A stretch of DNA of 9,858 nucleotides from Pseudomonadota bacterium (GCA_021779875.1 JAJXZV010000095.1:1-9858), one strand, 5' to 3'. Numbered from the stretch's first letter, positions 1 to 6,382 are shown. A program made the numbers and translations. Notes: generated by a model from the letters alone, not told the origin.

Positions 1-1
1 C

Positions 2-310
2 ATGGACGACCGCTATCGCGGCATCGCCGGCCGGCGGGACGTCCTCTTCGCGAACGAAGAGGATCTGCGCGCGAACGGGATCGAGCACGGCGACCCGGTG
101 GAGCTGGAGACGGCGCTGACGGCCGCCCCGACCCAGCGGCTCGGCAAACTCACCGCGATCGCGCACGACATCGCCCGCGGATCGGTCGCGGCCTATTACC
201 CGGAGGCCAACTGCCTGGTCCCGCTCGAATTCCACGATGCCGCGAGCGGCACGCCCTCGTACAAGTGCGTGCCCGTCCGGATCCGCAAGAGCGCCGCGAA
301 GGCGCCCTGA
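2..310 (+). CDS. YdeP/FdhF-like molybdopterin oxidoreductase, C-terminal fragment
   Basis: Only the last 102 codons are visible; the gene begins upstream of the window, so the Met at position 2 is probably internal. The fragment resembles the C-terminal molybdopterin-dinucleotide-binding domain of the FdhF/YdeP oxidoreductase family. It opens with DDRYRGIAGRRDVLFAN, has a GIEHGDPVEL segment, and continues with IARGSVAAYYPEANCLVPLE and a final PSYKCVPVRI, all typical of that family's end. Such proteins bind a bis-MGD molybdenum cofactor through this cap domain, and are cytoplasmic as far as is known. The physiological substrate is uncertain; YdeP in Escherichia coli is linked to acid resistance. 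The stop codon (308-310) lies inside an 11-bp GC-rich tandem repeat. The family assignment is recalled from sequence pattern. Cofactor ligands and any Fe-S site would lie in the missing part. Confidence 0.85.
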   Translation: MDDRYRGIAGRRDVLFANEEDLRANGIEHGDPVELETALTAAPTQRLGKLTAIAHDIARGSVAAYYPEANCLVPLEFHDAASGTPSYKCVPVRIRKSAAKAP

Positions 311-332
311 GCGCGCCCTGAGCGCGCCCCCG
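302..332. repeat. Short GC-rich tandem repeat across the stop codon
   Basis: The unit GCGCGCCCTGA (311-321) is preceded by a 9-base version (302-310) that contains the stop codon of the oxidoreductase gene. It is followed by a degenerate third copy from 322 (GCGCGCCCCCGA). The array may have arisen by slippage at the gene end. There is no T-tract, so it is not a terminator. Confidence 0.6.
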
Positions 333-452
333 AGCGGCGCGCAGTCCTACAGCCGTCCGGGGCGCATGCCGACTGCGGCGCGCCCGTCCGAAGCTCATCG
401 TCCGCTCCCCGTGGGCTCGTTCGAGTCCCGTGGTTGAAGAGGATTGAAGCCA

Positions 453-893
453 GTGCCTATATCGACGCCCCGCCTGCCCGGCATGCTCGCCGTGCTCGCG
501 CTCACGAGCACGTTGCTCGCGGCGTGTCAAACCGAGCAGCAAGCCGTGACCGAGCACGAGGACAACCTCGCCGCGGCCGGATTCATCGTACGCCCGGCCA
601 ATACGCCGCAGCGCATCGCCATGCTGAAGCGCCTGCCGCCGCACCGCTTCGTGCGCCGCGATCATGGCGACACCGTTAATTACGTGTATGCCGATCCGTT
701 GGTGTGCGGCTGCCTGTACGTCGGCTCGCAGAAGGCCTACGATCGGTACAAGCGGGACCGGATGCAGCAGCGCATGGCCGACGAGCAGCAATTGGCCGCG
801 GAGAGCTACGACGACGCCTCATGGAACTGGAACGAGTGGGGTACGTTCGGACCAGGCTTCGGCATGGGCTACGGGCCGGGCTTCGGCTGGTGA
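453..893 (+). CDS. Small putative lipoprotein, Gly-rich C-terminus
   Basis: I do not recognise a named family. From the GTG at 453 the product is 146 residues. It has a hydrophobic signal ending in lipobox LAAC with the lipid Cys at residue 25, so it is probably an envelope lipoprotein; the +2 residue is Gln, not Asp, which favours the outer membrane. The mature part has a mixed region, a C-x-C pair (Cys85, Cys87, in the stretch DPLVCGCLYVGS), a Tyr/Lys/Arg-rich probable helix at about 95-108, and a tail rich in Gly, Phe, Tyr and Trp. The start GTG 453 is preferred because GAAGAGGA at 436-443 sits nine bases upstream; an in-frame TTG at 444 abuts that motif. A stem-loop (413-429) lies just before the ribosome site. 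The gene is flanked by about 140 bp upstream and a strong terminator downstream, so it looks monocistronic. Confidence 0.75.
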   Translation: MPISTPRLPGMLAVLALTSTLLAACQTEQQAVTEHEDNLAAAGFIVRPANTPQRIAMLKRLPPHRFVRRDHGDTVNYVYADPLVCGCLYVGSQKAYDRYKRDRMQQRMADEQQLAAESYDDASWNWNEWGTFGPGFGMGYGPGFGW

Positions 894-920
894 GAGGCGG
901 CTAGACACGAGCGCCGCGCG

Positions 921-944
921 GCCCGGCGAGGCGATCCGCCGGGC
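921..944 (+). other. GC-rich stem-loop without T-tract
   Basis: GCCCGGCG (921-928) and CGCCGGGC (937-944) form a perfect 8-bp stem with an 8-base loop, 27 bases after the lipoprotein stop. No T-run follows. It lies immediately upstream of the terminator at 950-983 and may act as an mRNA-stabilising or auxiliary hairpin. Confidence 0.5.
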
Positions 945-949
945 GGTCG

Positions 950-983
950 CCCCGCGATCGAGGCCCGATCGTGTCGGGGTTTT
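950..983 (+). terminator. Rho-independent terminator of the small lipoprotein gene
   Basis: CCCCG (950-954) plus CGATCG (955-960), a five-base loop AGGCC (961-965), then CGATCG (966-971), a three-base bulge TGT, and CGGGG (975-979) form an 11-bp stem. It is followed directly by TTTTAATCTT (980-989). A GC stem followed by T-rich DNA in an otherwise GC-rich region is a classic intrinsic terminator. It separates the lipoprotein transcript from the DUF2844 gene. Confidence 0.8.
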
Positions 984-1049
984 AATCTTAATCTCCGCTG
1001 GATTTAATGGCTGCTGCGCAATGTTCTATGGTAAAGATCGCCCTGCAAC

Positions 1050-1559
1050 ATGAGCACCAGTCCCTCACCGCCCAGTCCCTCCGTCCTGCCGTGGTCGCAC
1101 GCGGCCGCAGGCTTGGTGCTCGCCGCCGCGCTGATCGGCGGTGCGGGCCGCGCGCACGCCGCGCTCGGTGACCCGGCGACCGCGGTCGCGAACGACCGGG
1201 CCGCGCTGCAGGGCTCGCTCAAGACCACCTCGACGGCCGCCTTCGACGTGCACGAGATCACGGCCCCGGCGGATACGACCGTGCGGGAGTACGCGTCCCG
1301 TGACGGCACCGTGTTCGCCGTCACCTGGAGCGGCCCGCGGGTGCCCGATCTGCACGTGGTCCTCGGGCGCTACTACGCGGCCTACGTCGCGGGCGCGACG
1401 GCAGCGGCCGGGCGCACCCATCGCGCCGGGCACCACGTGCTCTCGTTCACGGCGCCCTCGCTGACGGCCGAGGTGGTGCGCTTCCAGCGGCGCGCGCTCG
1501 GCCGCGTGTACCTGCCCACCCACCTTCCAGCCGGAGTGACCCCCGGTGACTTGCGCTGA
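1050..1559 (+). CDS. DUF2844 family secreted protein
   Basis: The 169-residue product matches the pattern I know for DUF2844. It has an N-terminal signal peptide (hydrophobic stretch about residues 18-33, predicted cleavage after AHA at 37), and a mature end starting ALGDPA. A conserved core follows with FDVHEI (65-70), TTVREYASRDGTVFAVTW (76-93) and GPRVPDLHVVLGRYY (95-109). It is probably periplasmic or cell-surface. The function is unknown and no catalytic motif is evident. The ATG at 1050 is chosen because it gives the full signal peptide; no Shine-Dalgarno motif is obvious before it. The leader (980-1049) is unusually AT-rich, and TATGGT at 1027-1032 could be a -10 element, but no good -35 matches. 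The DUF3443 gene follows within 16 bp or overlaps it, a pairing I associate with these two families, so a joint role in the envelope is likely. Confidence 0.85.
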   Translation: MSTSPSPPSPSVLPWSHAAAGLVLAAALIGGAGRAHAALGDPATAVANDRAALQGSLKTTSTAAFDVHEITAPADTTVREYASRDGTVFAVTWSGPRVPDLHVVLGRYYAAYVAGATAAAGRTHRAGHHVLSFTAPSLTAEVVRFQRRALGRVYLPTHLPAGVTPGDLR

Positions 1560-1575
1560 CCACGGGCATCGAACG

Positions 1576-2814
1576 ATGCGGATGAGGCGACTCCTGGCCG
1601 GCGCCGTCGCGGCGGCGCTCACGGTGCTGGTGGCCGCCTGTGGCGGCAGCAATGCTCCGCTGTTCGGCCCACCCGCCCAGGGTGGCGGCGGCGGCCCGAC
1701 CCCGGGGACCGTGCCGAACACGATGGCGGTCGTCGTCGACGGCGGACCGACGGGGGGCGTCAACACCCTGTACGCCACCGTCACCGTGTGTGCGCCCCAG
1801 AGCACCACTGCCTGCCAGACCATCGATCACGTGCAGGTGGATACCGGCTCGATCGGCCTGCGCATATTCGCCTCGGTGCTGGGCGGCGCCCTCACCGCGG
1901 CCCAATTGCCGCAGGCCGCCGATCTCGCGGGCGACCCGCTCGCCGAGTGCGCGCAGTACGCCGACGGCTACAGCTGGGGCACCGTGCGCACCGCCGACCT
2001 GCAGATCGGCAGCGAGACGGCGCAGTCCATCCCGATCCACGTGATCGGCGATCCGGCCGCGGCCCCGGTGCCGGCCTCGTGCGTGTCCGGCCCCGCCGAG
2101 AACACCGTGGCGACCTTCGGCGCCAACGGCATCCTCGGCATCGGCAACTTCCTCACCGACTGCGGATCGGCCTGCGTCACCGGCGTGGTGCCCGGCTTCT
2201 ATTACGGCTGCCCCGCCGGCGGCACCTGTTTCGCGGTCGCCCTGCCGCTCGCGAACCAGGTCCAGAACCCGGTGTCGTTCTTCGCGGGCGACAACAACGG
2301 CGTCGTGATCACCCTGCCGGCGGCGAACGCGCCGACGCCGACCGTCTCGGGCCTGCTGACCTTCGGCATCGCGACCCAGCCGGACAACATGCTCGGCAAC
2401 GCCCAGATTTTCAGCCTGGATCCGAATTACGGCACCTTGAACACGTTCTACAACGGCATGGTGTTCGCCTCGAGCTTCATCGATTCCGGTTCGAACGCCT
2501 ATTTTTTCACCGACGACACCATCCCGGTCTGCACCACGCAGACCTCGTTCTACTGCCCCACCGCGCCGATCGGCCTGGCGGCCACCATCCAGGACTCGTT
2601 CGGCAGCGCGGCGTCGGTGCCGTTTACCATCGACAACGCCATTGCGGATTTCGCCACCAACGCCGCCGTGTTGCCTAATCTCGGCGGACCGGTCGTGAGC
2701 AGCCTGCCGGGCGCCTTCGACTGGGGATTACCGTTCTTCTACGGACGCAGCGTCTACGTCGCCTTCGAAGGCCAGTTCCTGGCAGGCGTCGCCGGTCCGT
2801 GGGTGGCCTTTTAG
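1576..2814 (+). CDS. DUF3443 lipoprotein with pepsin-like aspartic peptidase layout
   Basis: The product is 412 residues and fits DUF3443. It starts MRMRR, then a hydrophobic run and lipobox VAAC (lipid Cys22), followed by a Gly-rich linker (36-40), so it is exported and probably lipid-anchored. The order of motifs resembles a bilobal A1 aspartic peptidase: D89-T-G-S-I-G-L, flap-like Y128-A-D-G, GILGIG (185-190), a LTFGI strand region near 261-265, a second F-I-D303-S-G-S, and a C-terminal W-G-L-P-F-F-Y-G-R-S-V-Y segment at 383-394. The two Asp are 214 residues apart (183 in pepsin, D32 and D215). Ten Cys besides Cys22 (72, 80, 125, 169, 196, 200, 212, 218, 319, 327) suggest disulfides. An alternative GTG start at 1546 has GGAG (1533-1536) nine bases upstream and would overlap the DUF2844 gene; I prefer 1576 for the compact signal peptide. 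Family membership is firm; peptidase activity is inference. Confidence 0.87.
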   Translation: MRMRRLLAGAVAAALTVLVAACGGSNAPLFGPPAQGGGGGPTPGTVPNTMAVVVDGGPTGGVNTLYATVTVCAPQSTTACQTIDHVQVDTGSIGLRIFASVLGGALTAAQLPQAADLAGDPLAECAQYADGYSWGTVRTADLQIGSETAQSIPIHVIGDPAAAPVPASCVSGPAENTVATFGANGILGIGNFLTDCGSACVTGVVPGFYYGCPAGGTCFAVALPLANQVQNPVSFFAGDNNGVVITLPAANAPTPTVSGLLTFGIATQPDNMLGNAQIFSLDPNYGTLNTFYNGMVFASSFIDSGSNAYFFTDDTIPVCTTQTSFYCPTAPIGLAATIQDSFGSAASVPFTIDNAIADFATNAAVLPNLGGPVVSSLPGAFDWGLPFFYGRSVYVAFEGQFLAGVAGPWVAF

Positions 2815-2820
2815 AGGAGA
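2815..2820 (+). promoter_or_regulatory. Strong ribosome binding site for the barrel gene
   Basis: AGGAGA directly follows the TAG stop of the DUF3443 gene and lies six bases before the ATG at 2827. It fixes the start of the barrel protein. Together with the 12-bp spacing between genes, it supports co-transcription with the upstream pair. Confidence 0.8.
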
Positions 2821-2826
2821 ATCCGT

Positions 2827-3480
2827 ATGTCACGCGCATCGATCCGATCGTTCTTCGTGCTGGCCGCGTTGTGCGCCGCCGGCGCGGCGCAGGCCGACTC
2901 GTCCGTCAAATGGCACCTGATGGGCGGCTACAGCGAGACGCTCGGCAACACCGCGAACTATCTGCAGGGCGGACCGATATTCGACGGCGGCTTCAGCATC
3001 CAGCCCCAGTGGCTCGGGCCGTTCGAGATGCGCTTCGACCTGAGCTACAGCCAGTACAACGCCTCCATCGCGCTCATCAACAACGGGCAGATCGCGACCA
3101 ACCAACCCTTGGACGGCGGCACCGGCAGCATTTGGTCGGCGGGCGGCAACCTCCTGTATCACGTGCCGATCACCTACGGCGTGCGCGCCTACGGCATCGC
3201 CGGGGTCGGCGTGTACCACACGCGCATCGACCTGACCCAGGCGCTGCCCTACGGCGGCGGCTATTACGGCTACGGATACGGCTACGGATACGGCTGCTGC
3301 GGCTATGCCGAGGCGGTGGTCGCCTCGCACGGCGTCACCGACTTCGGCTGGACCGCCGGCGCCGGCGTCGAGTTCGCCCTGCCGTACGGCCACTCCTGGT
3401 TCATCGAGACCCGCTACCAGCACGTCAATTCGACCAGCACGATCGAATATCTGCCCATCATGATCGGCTATCGGTTCTGA
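2827..3480 (+). CDS. Outer-membrane beta-barrel protein (OMP_b-brl-like)
   Basis: The 217-residue protein has a clear Sec signal peptide (cleavage after AQA at residue 23) and alternating amphipathic strands rich in Gly, Tyr and aromatics. It ends in IMIGYRF, with the terminal Phe expected for BAM-recognised barrels. Length and layout suit an eight-stranded OmpA/OmpW-like barrel (Pfam OMP_b-brl type). Residues 142-160 form a Gly/Tyr low-complexity loop (GGGYYGYGYGYGYG) followed by Cys157-Cys158, probably an exposed loop. The ATG is fixed by AGGAGA at 2815-2820. It is the third gene of a run with DUF2844 and DUF3443, so it may anchor or export one of those products; this is inference. Its stop is only 4 bp from the stop of the convergent sulfotransferase gene, with no room for an independent terminator. 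Confidence 0.8.
   Translation: MSRASIRSFFVLAALCAAGAAQADSSVKWHLMGGYSETLGNTANYLQGGPIFDGGFSIQPQWLGPFEMRFDLSYSQYNASIALINNGQIATNQPLDGGTGSIWSAGGNLLYHVPITYGVRAYGIAGVGVYHTRIDLTQALPYGGGYYGYGYGYGYGCCGYAEAVVASHGVTDFGWTAGAGVEFALPYGHSWFIETRYQHVNSTSTIEYLPIMIGYRF
3268..3291 (+). repeat. 12-bp tandem repeat encoding Gly-Tyr-Gly-Tyr
   Basis: Two exact copies of GGCTACGGATAC lie in tandem within the barrel gene and encode GYGY twice. Similar Gly/Tyr codons flank them on both sides. The 12-bp unit keeps the reading frame, so copy-number change would lengthen or shorten the exposed loop without a frameshift. Confidence 0.85.
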
Positions 3481-3484
3481 CGGC

Positions 3485-5467
3485 CTACCAGGTCACGCCC
3501 GGGTACAGGCTCGGCAGGCGCAGCGCGCGGTACAGATCGTAGCCCGGCGAGACCGCCTGCCAGACGATGGCCGGCGCGGTCTCCAGGACGCTCGCGCCCG
3601 GCTGGAATTCCTGCACCACGGCGCCGCCCTTGACCGAGCAGAAGTCCGCCTCGATGTCCCCGTTCGGCAGCAGGTCCGCCTGCCCGCCGAAGTAGCTGTA
3701 CAGGGCGGCCGGCGCGACGTAATGATGCGTCAGCGTCGCGGTCATCGCGGACTCGTCGACGCGCAACACCGGCACCGTCGAGTAGTGGCAGGGCGGCGCG
3801 CCGGTGGATCCGCAGGTGACCCCCGCCGGAAACTGCCGGTCGTCGCCGTCGTCGAACACGCCCAGATCGAACGCCCCGCTCGTATTGCTCGAGAAGAAGT
3901 TCATGCCGTGCTGTGCGTAGAACCAGTCGGTCGGATCGACCCCGCCCACCAGCGTGAAGTCCCCGCCCTCCCCGAGCCGCCAGCGAATGGCCCCGGTCCC
4001 GGCGGCGTCCTGGAAGTCGATCTTCAGGATCCAGTTCTGATTGCGAACCGACAGCAGCAGATCGTGATCGTCCGCCGAGTACAGCAGCGCGTCGCTGTGC
4101 GTCCAATCCGGTGGGAACTGGAACGGGTGGCGGTTGATGTCCAGGTGGTCGAAGGTGTTCCACACCCAGTCGGGCTGGAAATTCGAATCCACGTCGACGA
4201 TCACGTCGCCCTCGACCTGCGTGGTGCCGGGGTAGCCGGTGACGTTGGCGATCGACTTCGACATGGACGCGAGCAGCACGTAGTGGCCGTTCGGCAGGGC
4301 GAGCACGTCGTGGCTGAACGCGAACAGGTCGAGCCCCGTGAAGCCCTTCGCGGCGAGCGCCTGGTTGAGCGCGGCCATCGGCAGGTCGTGCACGGTGTTC
4401 CCCGCCAGATCGATCTCGCGTACGTCGTTCGCCGAACCCGAGGGAATGGTCGAATTCGCGGCGCCGCTCGTGATGGTGAGGTTCATCAGGAAATGGCCGT
4501 TCGGCAGCATCCTGATCGGTGAGATGACGTTCACCGCGGTGCTCGGGTAGCTGTAGGTCCAGATGACGTTGCCCTGAAGATCCGTGGCGAACGCCTGCGC
4601 GAGCTTCGGGTTGTACGGGACCGAGCCGAACTGCATGGTGTCGAACAGCTCGATGCCCGGCTGCGGGGCCGAGCCGCTCGGCGTGGTGACGGTGAGCGGC
4701 GCGGTGAGCGGCGCCGCGCCTGTGGCGAACGGGTGGTCGGAGTCCGTGTAGGTCACGCCGTTCGGCAGCTGCACCGTCGCTTGCAGATGATAGGTGCTGG
4801 AGGCGCGCATCCCGGCCACCTCGAGCGTGATCTGGCCGCCGTAGTCCGCGGGCGCGGTCGGCGTGTGCTGTGCCCAGGTGGCGAGCCCGTATCCGGTGTC
4901 CGGTCCGAAGCGCACCGAGGCCGTGCCGGGCTGCGGGAGATACAGCACGTAGTAGGCCACCTGGGGATTCTGGCTCTGCTGAACCACGGCGGGCTGGATG
5001 AGCGCGATCACGGCGGTCGCGAAGTCCGTCTGCGGCACGGTGCTCGAGGCCGCCTGCACCACCACGTTCATGCTGTGCGGCACCGCCGGCGCCACGTACG
5101 CGCCGGTCGCATCGATCGTGCCGACCTGCGCATCACCGCCCACGATGCCGTTGACCGACCACACCAGCGAGGTTCCCGCGGGCGCGGTGGCCGTGAACTG
5201 TGCGGCGCCAGCCGATCCGAGCGCGAGACTCTGCGGCGCGAGCGCCACCGATCCCGACTGCCGTGCGACGGGCGGCGGCGACGAGGGTGGCGGGGCGGTC
5301 GGCGGCAGCCCCCCCGAGGTGGGTGGCGGCGAGGAGGAGGTCGGGACGGAGCCGCCTCCGCAGCCCGCCGCGATCGCGAGGAGCATCGGGAGCACCCAAC
5401 GGTGCGCGCGCGTGGATCGGCCCTCGAGGGAGGACTTAATAGCAAATTCGTCGCTGCTTAATGTCAT
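3485..5467 (-). CDS. Arylsulfotransferase (ASST)-like lipoprotein
   Basis: The 660-residue product has a signal ending IAAGC (candidate lipid Cys36; the -3 Ala is unusual), a Ser/Pro-rich linker (about 41-67), and an Ig-like (Big-type) segment (about 71-157). A Fn3-like domain (about 168-250) precedes an ASST-type beta-propeller to the C-terminus. Hallmarks are SHDVLALPNGH (His386), DWTHSDALLYS (His457), SVRNQNWILKID (Arg475), WRLGEGG, QHGMN (His520) and the ending YRALRLPSLYPG. The His457-Arg475 spacing of 18 equals H356-R374 in E. coli ASST. His520 is the candidate for the sulfuryl-accepting H436, and His386 for H252. The family moves sulfate between phenols without PAPS in the periplasm. 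Here the donor and acceptor are unknown and there are no adjacent dsbL/dsbI. ATG 5467 has a weak GAGG upstream. The gene diverges from the SPFH gene and converges on the barrel gene. Confidence 0.85.
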   Translation of the reverse strand: MTLSSDEFAIKSSLEGRSTRAHRWVLPMLLAIAAGCGGGSVPTSSSPPPTSGGLPPTAPPPSSPPPVARQSGSVALAPQSLALGSAGAAQFTATAPAGTSLVWSVNGIVGGDAQVGTIDATGAYVAPAVPHSMNVVVQAASSTVPQTDFATAVIALIQPAVVQQSQNPQVAYYVLYLPQPGTASVRFGPDTGYGLATWAQHTPTAPADYGGQITLEVAGMRASSTYHLQATVQLPNGVTYTDSDHPFATGAAPLTAPLTVTTPSGSAPQPGIELFDTMQFGSVPYNPKLAQAFATDLQGNVIWTYSYPSTAVNVISPIRMLPNGHFLMNLTITSGAANSTIPSGSANDVREIDLAGNTVHDLPMAALNQALAAKGFTGLDLFAFSHDVLALPNGHYVLLASMSKSIANVTGYPGTTQVEGDVIVDVDSNFQPDWVWNTFDHLDINRHPFQFPPDWTHSDALLYSADDHDLLLSVRNQNWILKIDFQDAAGTGAIRWRLGEGGDFTLVGGVDPTDWFYAQHGMNFFSSNTSGAFDLGVFDDGDDRQFPAGVTCGSTGAPPCHYSTVPVLRVDESAMTATLTHHYVAPAALYSYFGGQADLLPNGDIEADFCSVKGGAVVQEFQPGASVLETAPAIVWQAVSPGYDLYRALRLPSLYPGVTW

Positions 5468-5517
5468 GCGAGTAGCTTACCTCGCGCGCGAATCGACTTG
5501 GAGCCGAATCGGTATTC

Positions 5518-5543
5518 GTCGCCGCGTGCCGACACGCGGCGAC
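5518..5543. promoter_or_regulatory. Perfect 11-bp inverted repeat in the divergent intergenic region
   Basis: GTCGCCGCGTG (5518-5528) and CACGCGGCGAC (5533-5543) are exact reverse complements around a four-base loop CCGA. The element lies 18 bases before the SPFH start codon and about 50 bases upstream of the sulfotransferase start on the other strand. It has no T-tract. It could be a leader hairpin in the SPFH transcript or a dyad operator between the divergent genes. Confidence 0.6.
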
Positions 5544-5561
5544 CAGCCCCGGGGGTGCGTC

Positions 5562-6380
5562 ATGAACGAATTTGCCGCCCATCGCCTGCTCGCCGCCGCA
5601 CTGGCCGCGGCGCTGACCGGATGCAGCACCATCCCGACCGGGCGCACCGGCGTCGAGTGGACGCCGATCCACGGCACGGTGAGCCGCACGCTCGGAGAGG
5701 GCTTTCACTTCGTCTCGCCGTTCAGCCACATCTACGACGTCGACCTGCGCGAACAACAGCAGGACGTCGAACTCGACGTACTGGCCGACAACGGCCTCGA
5801 GATCAAGCTGCGAAGCTCCATCCTGTTCCAGCCGATCTCGAGCGAGGCCTACGAGCTCATCAAGGAGACCGGCCCGGCATATTACTCGACGCTGGTCGGT
5901 CCCTACGTACGCTCGAGCGCCCGGCGGGTGGTCGGCCGCTACAGCCCGGAGGAGATCTACTCGACCAAGCGCGAGCAGATCGAGCGCGAAATCCGCGAGG
6001 ACGTGTCGGCGAAGCTCGACGGCCGGCACCTGCGTGTCAACGCGATCCTGATACGCGAGGTGCACCTGCCGCCGGTGGTCCAGACCGCGATCCAGGCCAA
6101 GCTCAAGGAGGAACAGCGAGCGCTCGAGATGCGCTTCGTGCTCGACCGCACCCGCCAGGAGGCCGACCGCAAGCGCATCGAGGCGGCGGGCATCGCCGAT
6201 TATCAGGCGACCATCAGCAAGGGCCTGAACCCCGACATCCTCGCCTGGCAGGGCATCGAGGCCACCGAGAAGCTCGCCGAGTCCCCGAACGCCAAGGTGA
6301 TCGTGATCGGCTCCGGCAAGGAAGGATTGCCGGTGATACTCAACACCGCGACCGCCCCCGAGGTCAAAGGCGGGCCGTGA
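5562..6380 (+). CDS. SPFH/Band 7 (prohibitin-like) protein with lipoprotein signal
   Basis: The 272-residue product has a lipoprotein signal with LTGC (Cys21, +2 Ser), which predicts lipidation and outer-membrane sorting. The SPFH domain follows: GRTGVEW (27-33), LGEGFHFVSPF (44-54), strands about 60-90, a helix with YVRSSARRVVGRYSPEEIYS (115-134), and REVHLPPVVQTAI (165-177). A charged coiled-coil helix runs about 175-215 (KLKEEQRALEM). The end, NPDILAWQGIEATEKLAES, is typical of prohibitin-like proteins. SPFH proteins form ring-like membrane scaffolds and often modulate membrane proteases. ATG 5562 is preferred: it has a G-rich stretch at 5550-5555 and gives a compact signal. A perfect hairpin lies just upstream. 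The family call is firm; outer-membrane location is inferred from the +2 rule. Confidence 0.87.
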   Translation: MNEFAAHRLLAAALAAALTGCSTIPTGRTGVEWTPIHGTVSRTLGEGFHFVSPFSHIYDVDLREQQQDVELDVLADNGLEIKLRSSILFQPISSEAYELIKETGPAYYSTLVGPYVRSSARRVVGRYSPEEIYSTKREQIEREIREDVSAKLDGRHLRVNAILIREVHLPPVVQTAIQAKLKEEQRALEMRFVLDRTRQEADRKRIEAAGIADYQATISKGLNPDILAWQGIEATEKLAESPNAKVIVIGSGKEGLPVILNTATAPEVKGGP

Positions 6381-6382
6381 TC

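Noticed and set aside
411..433. tRNA T-arm-like text (GTTCGAGTCCC) just before the small lipoprotein gene
   Set aside because: The five bases before the loop do not pair with those after it, and no anticodon, D-arm or acceptor stem can be found upstream. It also fits a simple hairpin (413-429). No integrase is present to make it an attachment site.
1065..1823. 252-codon open frame antisense to DUF2844/DUF3443
   Set aside because: The plus-strand frames match known families; this frame is a composition artefact.
2799..3542. 247-codon plus-strand frame overlapping the barrel gene
   Set aside because: It is Arg-rich and out of frame with the barrel protein, which has a strong ribosome site and signal peptide.
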